Source: Calothrix sp. MO_192.B10
Lineage (GTDB): Bacteria; Cyanobacteriota; Cyanobacteriia; Cyanobacteriales; Nostocaceae
NCBI GenBank assembly: GCA_030065055.1
Contig: JASJDS010000069.1
Span: 1 to 40,005, forward strand
DNA length: 40,005 nt
Direction: 5' to 3'
This document shows, piece by piece, positions 27,117-36,097 of the stretch. Below the pieces are notes generated by a model that worked only from the letters and a program-made list of their open reading frames with translations, was not told the DNA's origin and ran no database searches. Each line of letters opens with the position of its first letter. Position 1 is the stretch's first letter. Position numbers and translations under genes: made by a program.

Positions 27117-27163
27117 ACTTATTACTTATTACTTACTACTTATTACTTATTACTTATTACTTA
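27117..27163. repeat. Heptamer array (TTATTAC)n overlapping the SLH gene end
   Basis: Six or so period-7 units. The array runs into the coding sequence at 27150, so that the last residues (SNK) and stop codon of the SLH protein are written by the repeat. Confidence 0.8.
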
Positions 27164-28535
27164 ATTTCGCAGCATCAACAGCCGATATACCATCACCCTC
27201 AGTACCGAAGTACCACAAAGTCGCCGCAGCTTCTGCACGAGTCACGGGTTTCTTGGGCTGAAACAGGGTGGTATAACCAAATGCTCGACGCACATTAGAT
27301 TTTTCCCCGTTTTGATGATCTGCCAATAGTGCCCCTAATACCTTGGGCTCGATTTTACCTACATCTTGAAAACCCCAAGCTTGTTGAACTGCATTTATGT
27401 TAGCTTTTGGTAAAGCTTGGCGAGTATCTAAGCGTATCTTCCATAACAACAATTGTTCCCTAGTTAGGGGTTCATCGGGAAGGAATAGAAGGGCACTGTT
27501 ATCCCCAGATAAGGAACTGGGAATCAATCCAGCTTCTGCTAATCCTTGAATTGTGGGGAAGTTTGGGTCTTGTGGCGATACATCTTTAAACACCGGGCGA
27601 TCGCTAACTGATGCAAAATATACCTGTTTGTCTCGTCTATTAGCATACATGGCATTATTGGCAGCCACTAACCAAAGAGCATATTCTCGTCTAGTTATAC
27701 TTTGGTTCGGTTGAAACAGGTTGCCATTGTTACTAGAATTACTTTTGCTATTGTTATATTCTTCGCCAAAAATTCCCAGTACTGCTAAATCTTGGATATA
27801 TTGGCGTAACTGTTTGGGTACTTTGTTAACATCGCCAATAGTCTGTGACTGATTGTTGGGTGTAATTTTACTATTAGTTTGTTTCGTTGATTCTTTAGTC
27901 GATTGTTTCTGTGATAATGGTCCAATAAATTCCGATTCTCCTGGCTGAGGAATATTATTGCCATTGCTTGGGGAGTTGGTTGTAATGGTACCTAATCCCT
28001 TAATTGGTAGATATTCAATTAGTATTTCAGTAACATTTTTGGGTTGATTTATTGCAGCATTAGTCACCTTTTGCGGCTGAATAGAAATATTGACTTGTAT
28101 ATCATTCCGCCTTGCTGACAAAATGCTGTGAAAATTTTCCCTTGGTTGTTGCTGTTTGACAATTTCCCAGTTATTTTTCTGCAACTGTTGGCTGTAAAAA
28201 CTGGCAATAATATTACTCGGATCTGAGCTGAACCAACGGGTTGATACTCCATTATCTCTATCCTTAGCCGGTGTCACTTCCTGGAGTTTTGCATTAGAAT
28301 AAAGAGGAATACTTTGGGGAAAATCTGCCGGTAACTTGATTGTAGATTCTGTTAGCTGATTTTGGCGATCGCTGACATTTTTAGCACCAAACACTGTGGA
28401 ATTATTTTTTAACTGAGGATCTGGAGCTAAAGATTGTTCCAAATTTTTACCAATGGAACTATTGGTACAGGCTGTTAATGAGGCAATTGTCACTGCCCAA
28501 AACAGATAAATAATAGGATGTTTACAGTGCAGCAC
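27150..28535 (-). CDS. SLH-domain lipoprotein
   Basis: The 461-residue protein begins with a signal sequence ending in the lipobox L20-T-A-C23, so it should be lipid-anchored. Residues about 65-175 form a compact domain starting KLPADFPQSIPLYSNAKLQEV, and a Thr/Ser/Asn/Gln-rich linker follows to about 230. The C-terminal half has three S-layer homology repeats: LAVLGIFGEEYN-x-FQPNQSITRREYALWL, FKDVSPQDPNFPTIQGLAEAGLIP-x-FLPDEPLTREQLLLW, and FQDVGKIEPKVLGALLAD-x-FQPKKPVTRAEAAATLWYFG. SLH repeats bind cell-wall polymers, so it probably links an envelope membrane to peptidoglycan. It is divergent from the FHA-PrsW gene. Confidence 0.88.
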   Translation of the reverse strand: MLHCKHPIIYLFWAVTIASLTACTNSSIGKNLEQSLAPDPQLKNNSTVFGAKNVSDRQNQLTESTIKLPADFPQSIPLYSNAKLQEVTPAKDRDNGVSTRWFSSDPSNIIASFYSQQLQKNNWEIVKQQQPRENFHSILSARRNDIQVNISIQPQKVTNAAINQPKNVTEILIEYLPIKGLGTITTNSPSNGNNIPQPGESEFIGPLSQKQSTKESTKQTNSKITPNNQSQTIGDVNKVPKQLRQYIQDLAVLGIFGEEYNNSKSNSSNNGNLFQPNQSITRREYALWLVAANNAMYANRRDKQVYFASVSDRPVFKDVSPQDPNFPTIQGLAEAGLIPSSLSGDNSALLFLPDEPLTREQLLLWKIRLDTRQALPKANINAVQQAWGFQDVGKIEPKVLGALLADHQNGEKSNVRRAFGYTTLFQPKKPVTRAEAAATLWYFGTEGDGISAVDAAKLSNK

Positions 28536-28813
28536 GCTGAATCACAAATCGAGTTCTAATTTCTACCCTAGCGCAGACTGTGGCGATTTGAGTGTACCTC
28601 CTGTGATTTATTTTATGATTTTGGTTTTTGAGTACCGAATTAACCAATTATAAAGATTTAGTAAAATCAGCCAAAAACTTTTTCTTCTGCAAAATTTTTA
28701 ATTTCTTAGCAGTAAGTGAAGCTATAGTGTATCTAGCCATGCTGTGAATCTGGCTAGGGTTAAGTCCTGCGGTTCAACAAGTAAATAATTAATTTAGTAA
28801 CCACTCTCACTCA

Positions 28814-30190
28814 ATGACAGGCAAAAACGCAAGACAAAATGCATTGGTGCGGCTAGTGTCTGCAAATGGATCAGTTTTGGGGTCAGATTTTAGTTACCCC
28901 CTGCTTCCTACTCAAGACATGGTAATTGGACGAGACCCCAGCTGTGAAATTATTTTAGATGCCATGATGTATCGCATGGTATCTCGTCGTCACGCGACTT
29001 TTCGTCCCCTATCTACATCTCCGGATGGTGCTATTAATTGGGTACTACATGACTTGAATAGTGCCAATGGAACCTATTTAAATGGTCAACGGTTGCAAGG
29101 TTCCCAAGAACTACAACCCGGCGATCGCATAAGATTAGGTCATGATGGGCCAGAATTTCTGTTTGAGTATCAGGTAGTTTCTTCCGGAACACCTACACCG
29201 ATTAAACAAAATTCCTTCACTCCCCCCCAGTCAGTAACTAGCCACCCAAATTCATCTTTAGCTGATTCGGTGAGTTTTACCCAGTTATTTCCGATTCTCT
29301 CTACGGGTAAAGATTTAACGAGCAAGGCTTATCTAATTCCCGGAATTATCACAGTGGTATTTGTGGTTTTAATGTTTGCTACCCTGGATAGACCGGAATT
29401 AAATCAAGTTTTAGTCGCAACTTTTATAGCTTTAGCTGCATATTACTTTTTTATCTACTTGCTATGTGGAAAACATAAGCCTTGGTGGGTACTTATAGGT
29501 TCGGGAGTAGCAACAATGCTAATTCTCCTGAGTCCCTTGTTAGATGTATTTATATTTGTATTTCGTGACATTCTACCCGGTAGTTTACCTGAAACTCCAG
29601 ATATAACCTTCAGAGAACTCCTGGTGCGGATGTTCTTTGGCGCAGGTTTAATGGAAGAATTGTTAAAAGCATTACCAATTATGGGTGCTTTATTAATTGG
29701 CAAGATATTACCTTCACCCTGGCGAGAACGGATAGGGGTGTGGGAACCATTAGATGGCATTCTTCTGGGGACGGCTTCTGCTGTAGGTTTTACCCTGTTA
29801 GAAACCCTGGGGCAATATGTACCAGCAGTGACTCAAAATGTTGCTCAACAAGCAGGGGTAGGAGCTGGTTTGTTGGCTGGGTTTCAATTGCTCATTCCCC
29901 GTATTCTCGGCTCTTTACCAGGACATATGGCATATAGTGGCTATTTGGGATACTTTATCGGTTTAGCTGTCCTCAAGCCCCGGAAAAGTTGGCAAATCCT
30001 ACTGGTAGGCTATTTAACTGCATCCACCTTACACGCTTTATGGAATGCTACAGGTATAATTAATGGTTTGCTTTTAATAGTTGTAGGTGTAATTTCTTAC
30101 GCTTTTCTCATGGCGGCGATTCTCAAAGCCAGGGCACTTTCACCCACGCGATCGCAAAATTTCGCTACCCGTTTTTTTCAACCTAAATAG
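28814..30190 (+). CDS. FHA-domain fused to PrsW-like intramembrane protease
   Basis: Residues about 12-120 are an FHA phosphothreonine-binding domain: VIGRDPSCEI (IGR at 38-40), SRRHATF (57-63) and LNSANGTYLNG (81-91). After a Pro/Ser linker about eight membrane helices follow with PrsW (M82/CAAX-like) signatures: FFGAGLMEELLKALP (EExxK at 281-285), PLDGILLGTASAVGFTLLET (312-331), GHMAYSGYLGYF and TLHALWN, which supply the glutamates and histidines of the family. PrsW of Bacillus cuts the anti-sigma factor RsiW. The FHA fusion suggests that this protease reads Ser/Thr phosphorylation. Substrate unknown. Confidence 0.9.
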   Translation: MTGKNARQNALVRLVSANGSVLGSDFSYPLLPTQDMVIGRDPSCEIILDAMMYRMVSRRHATFRPLSTSPDGAINWVLHDLNSANGTYLNGQRLQGSQELQPGDRIRLGHDGPEFLFEYQVVSSGTPTPIKQNSFTPPQSVTSHPNSSLADSVSFTQLFPILSTGKDLTSKAYLIPGIITVVFVVLMFATLDRPELNQVLVATFIALAAYYFFIYLLCGKHKPWWVLIGSGVATMLILLSPLLDVFIFVFRDILPGSLPETPDITFRELLVRMFFGAGLMEELLKALPIMGALLIGKILPSPWRERIGVWEPLDGILLGTASAVGFTLLETLGQYVPAVTQNVAQQAGVGAGLLAGFQLLIPRILGSLPGHMAYSGYLGYFIGLAVLKPRKSWQILLVGYLTASTLHALWNATGIINGLLLIVVGVISYAFLMAAILKARALSPTRSQNFATRFFQPK

Positions 30191-30218
30191 GGCTGGCTGT
30201 TCCCGTAGGGCAGGTTTA

Positions 30219-30252
30219 GGAGTTCGGAGTTCGGAGTTCGGAGTTCGGAGTT
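30219..30252. repeat. Heptamer array (GGAGTTC)n
   Basis: Nearly five copies with period 7. Found once in the window. Confidence 0.85.
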
Positions 30253-30297
30253 ATTTATTACTTAGGGCTTGCTATAAAAGTCATGATTGTGGGGGTA

Positions 30298-30333
30298 GGC
30301 AACAGGCAACAGGCAACAGGCAACAGGCAACAG
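30298..30333. repeat. Heptamer array (GGCAACA)n
   Basis: Five copies with period 7; same unit as 13478-13516. Confidence 0.85.
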
Positions 30334-30376
30334 TTTCAGCCTTATTGTTGACATTTTTTTGAACTCCAATCTTCTT

Positions 30377-30488
30377 GTCACGACTCGCGCTACCCAGAGC
30401 GACTGTCGTCGTCGCGGTGAGTTAGTACTCCATCCCTTTTCCCCGACTTGAAGTAACTAACGAACCCTTTAGGGGGTCGCTCGTCAAT
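30377..30488. repeat. Dispersed repeat, copy 2 with about 56 extra bases
   Basis: Starts GTCACGACTCGCGCTACC and ends GGGGTCGCTCGTCAAT like 19118-19172, but has an insertion after GTCGCGG that itself has GAGTTAGTAC/GTAACTAAC-like ends. Confidence 0.65.
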
Positions 30489-30974
30489 GCAAGGTTTTTA
30501 AGCCTTATACCCCTATTGGATTGCACTTTTTGATGCAAAAACAGCCTGAGGCACTTACAAGATAAGAGTTTTCAAGTTATTCCGCAGACCCTACTTATTA
30601 CTTATTACTTATTACTTATTACCCACATTCCGCACAGACAACATAATTACAGTCATTGCGACGTAAGGAAGCAATCCCAAACACCTGACTTCTCGTAATG
30701 AGTGCATAAGTCCTAATTACTAATTACTAATTACTTATTAGTTATTACTTCCCCGTTGTGGGGTTGCCATGCCTGCACATGATAACTTTGCTGGGAGGAA
30801 ATGAATATTTTATATCTTTTGATAGATGATTTTAGTCCGATCAGCATCATATATTAAAAATGCTCTCCATAAACGTTGGTATTGGATGAAGGTTCAAAAA
30901 TATCCAATACAAATGCAGGCATAACAACTATTTGTCTCCGCAAAACCTCTACACACCACCAAGCCAGTAATAGA

Positions 30975-31631
30975 TTATTTTTCTGTATCTTGAGATTGCT
31001 GAATTTGGTTAAGAGCATAATGGGCGATCGCTAGACTCAATCTGGCTTGTTCTATTTCTGATAAAGTTGTCCATTCCCTTTCCCCAATTTTTTCTACAAC
31101 CTGTGTTGCTTCATTCTGAGAATGGTTATTGCTACGCATAGCATAGGCAAGAGGACGTGCTAATACGAGTAAATCTTCTTCTTGCCATGTTGGCAATACC
31201 GATTGGACACATTGCACCAATTGCTCTCCCATTGAAGCCTGAGAATCGAAAATTTGACCAGCTGTTTGAGCTATCTTTGACAACCAATCTTGAGGTACTC
31301 GCGCTGCAAAACTTAGTTGTAAAGTTTTTTGTAGCTCTGCCACAATGTCAATATTTGTAGTATGATTGTAGTGTTCTGTGGGTGAGAATTTTGCCCAAAG
31401 AGTATCTAGCCCAGAGTAAAAGTTTTGGGAAGAGGAATCTAACTGTTGTTCCATTACATCTTGGAGAACGAATTGTGATTCTGCTTGGAGAAAATATTCT
31501 TCAGACTCAGGATCCAGGGGGTTCCACGGATAAGTTTCATCTTCTGGAGTGAGTAAGTGTTCTAGTAAATCTAACTCAATGGAATGTCCTGGGGGATACA
31601 AGGTGTTGGAAGAGTTTGTTTGGTCAATCAT
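30975..31631 (-). CDS. Hypothetical acidic protein downstream of CHAT-FHA
   Basis: I do not recognise the family. The 218 residues are acidic and Gln-rich with no membrane helix or signal. Residues about 1-60 look disordered (many Glu/Pro/Ser), and about 95-215 are predicted helical (AELQKTLQLSFAARVPQDWLSKIAQTAGQIF onward). It follows the CHAT-FHA gene on the same strand after 215 bp, and codon use matches its neighbours. The arrangement suggests a functional partner or target of the CHAT protein, but that is inference from position only. Confidence 0.7.
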   Translation of the reverse strand: MIDQTNSSNTLYPPGHSIELDLLEHLLTPEDETYPWNPLDPESEEYFLQAESQFVLQDVMEQQLDSSSQNFYSGLDTLWAKFSPTEHYNHTTNIDIVAELQKTLQLSFAARVPQDWLSKIAQTAGQIFDSQASMGEQLVQCVQSVLPTWQEEDLLVLARPLAYAMRSNNHSQNEATQVVEKIGEREWTTLSEIEQARLSLAIAHYALNQIQQSQDTEK

Positions 31632-31846
31632 TTTTGTTTGTCTCCGCGTAATGAATTAACTTGTACTGACAGCTACATCTGCTCATATCTAATTTCCGCA
31701 AAAAAATCTGATTTTCCCTAGAAAGATAGGCAATTGCTGTCTACCAACAATCATAAATGTTTTCAGTTGCATACACTACATATTGCCTGTAATCAACCGT
31801 TGATTGGTGTTGTTATTATTAGGGATTCGGGGGAGGAATGTGGCTT

Positions 31847-33415
31847 CTATCTATTTTCGATGGTAAATTCCCAAGTTTGGCTTCTGGTACTACCGAATTT
31901 TAATTGCATTCCCGACTTTAGGGGAACTTCTTCGTGATGAACTTGTCGCCAAGCTCCAGATTCTAAAATCCAGGTTGTACCATAGGTTGATTTTTCATTG
32001 AGGTAATAAATTTGTACTGAATTAGCACCAATTAGAGTATTCCTACTCAAAATTTCTGCATGTAACCTGGATACGGAAGGTTCTGGAATCACAATATCAT
32101 TATCTGCCGTGCGGCCGATGCGATTGACACCGGGTCTAAGTTGCCAGACTTTACCAGCAGAGCGTAAAACAGCAGGGGGGAATCTATTAGCAATACCAGG
32201 GATGGACGTTTCTGGTAGTTCTGTAATTCCCTCATCAAAACTTTTGATCAATTCCCCATCATAGTATGGGTGGAGATAGAGAATTGGCAAGGTCCAAGCT
32301 GGTTGATTAAATTTATACACAGTTAATAACTGTTGTCTTGCTTCTGCCACCGCTTCATCGATGGGTTTACGCGATCGCAAAGCTTGGGCAAAGGCATGGA
32401 TAAAGCTATGGCTTTCACGATCTGCAATTTCATCTCGCATTCCCAATACAGCGGGAACTCCATGACGGATTAATACCTCAGCCAAACTACTGGAGGGAAT
32501 TGCCTGACGATTGACTGCGGCTGGTTGCGCTCCCCAGCAGGCATTGAAAACAGCTAATTTGACACCGGTACTAGTCAGTGCCTGTGCCAGTTCTATGCCA
32601 TTGAGAGTCATGCCTGGGCGCAAAAATAGTTGACCCCCATCTGGTGCTGGTAGACCATGACCGGCATAAAAAAACACATTATAAGTTTTAGATTCTAATT
32701 CTTGAATTAACTCCTCAGGAGTTGGTTGTACAAGGGTTTTTACCAAGCAAGGTGCGTATCCTTGGGCACTACTGGCGAGGGGACCTCCCCCTATTAAGGT
32801 TTGTTCTAAAAGTGAGGCTTCTTGGTCTAGCTGTAGTCGATCATCTTCTCCCAGCACTAGGAGAATATTTAAAGCGCGATCGGTGCGTAAGTATGGTAGT
32901 GGCTCTACTTCGCTGGTAGTGCGGCTGAATAGGAGTTGTTGATGGGACAAAGAAATAGCTGGTTGCCCTGGTTTGGGCTGCATAATTTCCCAAGGTAAAG
33001 CAATCAAGCCTGGGTCACGAATTTCTAGACGCAAATGCAAGCGGGTATTTTGACCCATAGCTATGCCTTGACTGCGTTCCAAACTATTGAGAATCTGACC
33101 ATCAAATAACCAACGCCATAGCCTCATGCCCAATTCTTGCATCAACCGTGCGGCATATCCTCCTTTTGCTGAGATTTGAGGTAGCTCCGATGGTAACTGA
33201 TTGGGTTCAGTTAAATTTTTTCCTTGGGGAATATCTACATTATTATGAGGCGCGAACATTTGTTGCCATTCTCGCCAAACTCTGGTGACACTGTGAGACC
33301 ACACACAATCACGTAAAACATAACCACTGGGATAGGGAGCATTTACCACCCAAATGGCGAAGTTGTCAGTGCCAATATTAAGATGGGCGATCGCCAGACT
33401 GAGGGATGGGTTCAT
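31847..33415 (-). CDS. CHAT-domain (caspase-like) protein with C-terminal FHA domain
   Basis: The CHAT domain covers about residues 125-385. The catalytic dyad is visible as His253 in FFYAGHG and Cys293 in AVFNACWG, with the family ending AVAEARQQL and PILYLHPYY. Residues about 425-518 form an FHA domain with NRIGRTADNDIV (IGR 433-435), SVSRLHAEI (448-456) and STYGTTW. The N-terminal 120 residues (including MRLWRWLFDG and LRLEIRDPGLIALPWEI) are usual for cyanobacterial CHAT proteins. CHAT proteases act in regulated proteolysis and in some defence systems. The FHA domain would tie activity to phosphothreonine signals. The downstream gene on the same strand may be its partner. Confidence 0.92.
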   Translation of the reverse strand: MNPSLSLAIAHLNIGTDNFAIWVVNAPYPSGYVLRDCVWSHSVTRVWREWQQMFAPHNNVDIPQGKNLTEPNQLPSELPQISAKGGYAARLMQELGMRLWRWLFDGQILNSLERSQGIAMGQNTRLHLRLEIRDPGLIALPWEIMQPKPGQPAISLSHQQLLFSRTTSEVEPLPYLRTDRALNILLVLGEDDRLQLDQEASLLEQTLIGGGPLASSAQGYAPCLVKTLVQPTPEELIQELESKTYNVFFYAGHGLPAPDGGQLFLRPGMTLNGIELAQALTSTGVKLAVFNACWGAQPAAVNRQAIPSSSLAEVLIRHGVPAVLGMRDEIADRESHSFIHAFAQALRSRKPIDEAVAEARQQLLTVYKFNQPAWTLPILYLHPYYDGELIKSFDEGITELPETSIPGIANRFPPAVLRSAGKVWQLRPGVNRIGRTADNDIVIPEPSVSRLHAEILSRNTLIGANSVQIYYLNEKSTYGTTWILESGAWRQVHHEEVPLKSGMQLKFGSTRSQTWEFTIENR

Positions 33416-33620
33416 TAAATAAGCGGGTACAAATCAGATAATTTTCAATAAAAGTTTACGAAGGCAAATAAGTTTACCTCCTGTTTTTTATTCCTAGTAT
33501 TAACTATATTATTTCAGGTTTTTATCAATCAGTGTAAAACTTAGGGAGGACATGAGAATAGATCCTCCAATTGCTCCCAAGCGATCGGTTAGATTATCCT
33601 ACTGCTTGTACTTTCCCTGG

Positions 33621-33833
33621 CTCCTCAAGGGCGCACGCAATGCGCCCCTACTCCGCGCTTTTTAACTATTTTCAAGCTAGACCACCACGGTCAAATCCCA
33701 CAACCTGCGGATCTGAAAATGCGGGGGTGAATAACTCCTCAAGGGCGCACGCAATGCGCCCCTACTCCGCGCTTTTTAACTATTTTCAACCTAGCCCCCA
33801 TGGTCAAATCCCACAACCTGCGGATCTGAAAAT
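33621..33833. repeat. Composite repeat module in two tandem copies (inverted)
   Basis: Copy one is 33621-33720 and copy two 33736-33833, about 95% alike: CTCAAGGGCGCACGCAATGC, CCCCTACTCCGCGC, TTTTCAA-CTAG, GGTCAAATCCCACAACC and GGATCTGAAAAT. The same blocks in reverse lie at 13395-13650 and 23066-23185. Confidence 0.85.
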
Positions 33834-33930
33834 ACCTCCTTCACTCCTTCCCTCCTTCCCTCCTTCCCTCCTTCTCTCCTTCTCTCCTTCCCTCCTTCCC
33901 TCCTTCCCTCCTTCCCTCCTTCCCTCCTTC
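33833..33930. repeat. Pyrimidine-rich octamer array (TCCTTCCC)n
   Basis: About twelve C/T-only units, period 8, close kin of 5196-5356. It ends about 55 bp before dxr. Confidence 0.85.
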
Positions 33931-33984
33931 ACTGCGCGTACCGATCAATTTATAGTGGAGGTGTCTGTCAATGCTTAAATAATT

Positions 33985-35181
33985 GTGAAAGCGATTACTC
34001 TTCTTGGTTCCACTGGCTCTATTGGTACTCAGACTTTAGATATTGTGGCGCAGTACCCCGATCGGTTCCAGATTGTGGGATTAGCAGCAGGGAATAATGT
34101 AGAAATGTTGGCTGCCCAAGTCAGGCAGTTTCAACCCAGTATAGTAGCCATTCGTGCGTCAGAAAAATTACCAGCACTCAAAGCTGCGATCGCGGATATA
34201 GATCCCCAGCCAATTATCCTCGCTGGAGAGGAGGGGATTGTTGAAGTTGCTCGCTATGGTAATTCGGAAAGTGTAGTCACGGGTATTGTTGGTTGTGCTG
34301 GTTTATTACCTACCATTGCTGCCATTGAAGCTGGTAAAAATATTGCCCTAGCTAACAAAGAAACTTTGATTGCTGGGGGACCGGCTATCCTCCCATTAGT
34401 GGAAAAGCACGGAATTAAATTATTACCAGCAGACTCCGAACATTCCGCAATTTTTCAGTGTTTACAAGGGGTACCAGCAGGGGGTTTACGGCGAATTTTA
34501 CTCACGGCTTCTGGGGGTGCATTTCGGGATTGGGATACGGCGAAATTAGCTGAGGTCAAGGTTGCAGATGCCTTAAAGCATCCCAATTGGTCAATGGGGC
34601 GTAAAATTACTGTGGATTCTGCCACTTTAATGAATAAGGGTTTGGAAGTAATTGAAGCCCATTTCCTATTTGGTATGGATTACGATCGCATTGATATTGT
34701 CATCCATCCCCAAAGTATTATTCACTCCTTAATTGAACTACAAGACACCTCGGTTTTAGCCCAGTTGGGTTGGCCTGATATGCGGCTACCTTTGCTATAT
34801 GCTTTATCTTGGCCAGAGCGTATTTATACGGATTGGCAACCATTAGATTTGGTGAAATCTGGAGACTTAACATTCCGAGAACCCGATAGCCAGAAATACC
34901 CATGTATGCAATTAGCCTATGCCGCAGGTAAAGCAGGTGGTTCCATGCCAGCTGTATTAAATGCTGCCAACGAGCAAGCCGTAGCCCTATTTTTAGAAGA
35001 GAAAATTAAATTCTTAGATATTCCCCGGTGTATTGAGTGGGTGTGCGATCGACATCAAAATCATAATCGTGCAAATCCCAGTTTAGATGACATTTTAGCA
35101 GCTGATACCTGGGCTAGAAAGGAAGTTTTAAACGCTACCGAGCATTTAGCAACTAGTCCCCAAACTATTGCTATGGGTTAA
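33985..35181 (+). CDS. dxr: 1-deoxy-D-xylulose 5-phosphate reductoisomerase
   Basis: Dxr makes methylerythritol phosphate in the MEP isoprenoid route that feeds carotenoids, phytol and quinones. The 398-residue protein starts at GTG ([20 protein letters not shown]) with the NADPH-binding GSTGSIG. Further signatures are [24 protein letters not shown] (metal-binding Asp and Glu), [33 protein letters not shown] and the VHPQSIIHS histidine segment. No ribosome binding site is obvious, and the promoter must lie across the repeats upstream. Confidence 0.97.
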   Translation: MKAITLLGSTGSIGTQTLDIVAQYPDRFQIVGLAAGNNVEMLAAQVRQFQPSIVAIRASEKLPALKAAIADIDPQPIILAGEEGIVEVARYGNSESVVTGIVGCAGLLPTIAAIEAGKNIALANKETLIAGGPAILPLVEKHGIKLLPADSEHSAIFQCLQGVPAGGLRRILLTASGGAFRDWDTAKLAEVKVADALKHPNWSMGRKITVDSATLMNKGLEVIEAHFLFGMDYDRIDIVIHPQSIIHSLIELQDTSVLAQLGWPDMRLPLLYALSWPERIYTDWQPLDLVKSGDLTFREPDSQKYPCMQLAYAAGKAGGSMPAVLNAANEQAVALFLEEKIKFLDIPRCIEWVCDRHQNHNRANPSLDDILAADTWARKEVLNATEHLATSPQTIAMG

Positions 35182-35522
35182 GGGAAATTCCATTTTACAA
35201 AATTACTCTAAACGGATTAATGATTGTAGTGCGGGCATCTTGCCCGCATCAGATATCAAGAAAGCAAGATGCTCCCACTACCTAATATTTTTTTTAATTG
35301 GTATGCTCCCTGTAAACCTCACATTCCGCAGGTGCGATCGCTTTTTGAATAGGACTTACGCAACTGACATATTTTTTCTGTAGGGGAGGCAAAATGCGGT
35401 GTAGATTCTCTTCCCGCATTATTGCCGTTGCGTGACGTTGCAAGAATATTTGAACGTAGCAATCAGACTTGTAACATCACGCACCAATGACCGATTGTGA
35501 CAATTGCGTAAGTCCTGAACTC
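35182..35522. other. Spacer with a hairpin and a family B element
   Basis: GCGGGCA-TCT-TGCCCGC at about 35231-35247 is a perfect hairpin after dxr and may help terminate it. The rest is mainly the element at 35351-35516. No gene. Confidence 0.55.
35351..35516. mobile_element. MITE-like element family B (GGACTTACGCAA ends)
   Basis: A 166-bp unit with inverted ends AGGACTTACGCAACTGACA and TGACAATTGCGTAAGTCCT (about 17 of 19 pairing). No clear target duplication and no coding capacity. A degraded relative lies at 24415-24539. Confidence 0.75.
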
Positions 35523-35798
35523 TTACAAATTTTCATAAACTTCATCATCATTCCGTTTCCCAACACGAAATACATCAATTAACTTAAGCGAATCATCAAT
35601 CGTATAAAGGATTCTATACTCACCTTGATCAACACGATAACCACCCTCATAACCTTTCAACTGCTTGTGGTCTTGCGGTCTAGGATTAGTGCAAAGAGAA
35701 AACAACTTGGTAACAACTTGCTTAAAATGCTTGGGAATTAAACCCCTTAAATCTTTCTCAGCAGTTTTAGCAATCCTCAAATCGTATCTATCAGCCAT
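35523..35798 (-). CDS. RelE/ParE-superfamily toxin
   Basis: The 91-residue protein has the RelE-like pattern: DLRIAKTAEKDLRGLIPKHFKQVVTKL helices, then KQLKGYEGGYRVDQGEYRILYTIDD with the conserved G-YRV-G-YRI-Y core and a basic C-terminal strand VFRVGKRND. Toxins of this type cut mRNA in the ribosome or poison gyrase; subtype cannot be told. The start overlaps the antitoxin stop by 8 bases, giving tight translational coupling. Confidence 0.9.
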   Translation of the reverse strand: MADRYDLRIAKTAEKDLRGLIPKHFKQVVTKLFSLCTNPRPQDHKQLKGYEGGYRVDQGEYRILYTIDDSLKLIDVFRVGKRNDDEVYENL

Positions 35799-36042
35799 CG
35801 TTTCGGCTAGCGATAATAGAATCTAAACTAGTAAACCCATCATTTTCCTGAACAGCACGGCGAAGAATTTCAGAATCGATTGCATCTTCCATAGCCTCAA
35901 GACGCTTCAAATCATCAATACTAATAACCGCAGCAACAGTCTTGCCATGACGTTGAATTAAAACACGCTCTCCGCCATACTCAGCACGGCGAACAATATC
36001 TTGAAAATTTGCACGAGCATCAGTCGCACTTATGATAGTCAT
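35791..36042 (-). CDS. Phd/YefM-family antitoxin
   Basis: The start at 36042 gives MTIISATDARANFQDIVRRAEYGGERVLIQRHGKTVAAVISIDDL, the classic Phd/YefM N-terminal DNA-binding fold, in an 83-residue protein. A longer frame from 36162 adds 40 residues of AT-rich nonsense and covers the operator, so it is rejected. The C-terminal half (EAMEDAIDSEILRRA) is the toxin-neutralising helix. It represses its own operon through the palindrome at 36078-36097. Confidence 0.92.
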   Translation of the reverse strand: MTIISATDARANFQDIVRRAEYGGERVLIQRHGKTVAAVISIDDLKRLEAMEDAIDSEILRRAVQENDGFTSLDSIIASRNDG

Positions 36043-36077
36043 AACGTCTAAGATTATAAGAAGAATAAAATCAAAAT

Positions 36078-36097
36078 ATACAAAACGTACATTTTGT
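36078..36097. promoter_or_regulatory. Palindromic operator of the toxin-antitoxin operon
   Basis: TACAAAA-N6-TTTTGTA is a perfect 7-bp inverted repeat, 36 bp upstream of the antitoxin start. The overlapping GTACA-TTT-TGTAC strengthens the symmetry. Phd/YefM proteins bind such sites; another TTGTAC lies near 36226. Confidence 0.65.

Larger units (their letters stand above)
26733..27149. other. Spacer with repeat fragments and a heptamer array
   Basis: It has a possible truncated MITE of family A from 26747 (GGCGTTGCTG end and CGCAAAGACGCAAAGACG interior, no right end), a GGGCACGGCA inverted repeat at 26895-26950, a doubtful small ORF on the minus strand and (TTATTAC)n at 27117-27163. Confidence 0.5.
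30191..30974. other. 784-bp repeat-filled spacer
   Basis: Contains (GGAGTTC)n at 30219-30252, (GGCAACA)n at 30298-30333, the dispersed repeat at 30377-30488, (TTATTAC)n at 30594-30623 and (TAATTAC)n at about 30714-30745. The only frame with a good ribosome binding site (ATG near 30801) has 18 codons. No gene supported. Confidence 0.65.
33416..33984. other. Spacer with tandem repeat module and pyrimidine array upstream of dxr
   Basis: After an AT-rich promoter-like stretch (to about 33560) come two tandem copies of a ~100-bp module and a C/T-rich octamer array. A frame across 33571-33978 translates the repeats (SRAHAMRPYSAL twice) and is not a gene. Confidence 0.65.

Noticed and set aside
33571-33978. 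135-codon open frame upstream of dxr
   Set aside because: It translates two copies of a dispersed repeat and a pyrimidine array; the same peptide words appear from the repeat at 13600 on the other strand.
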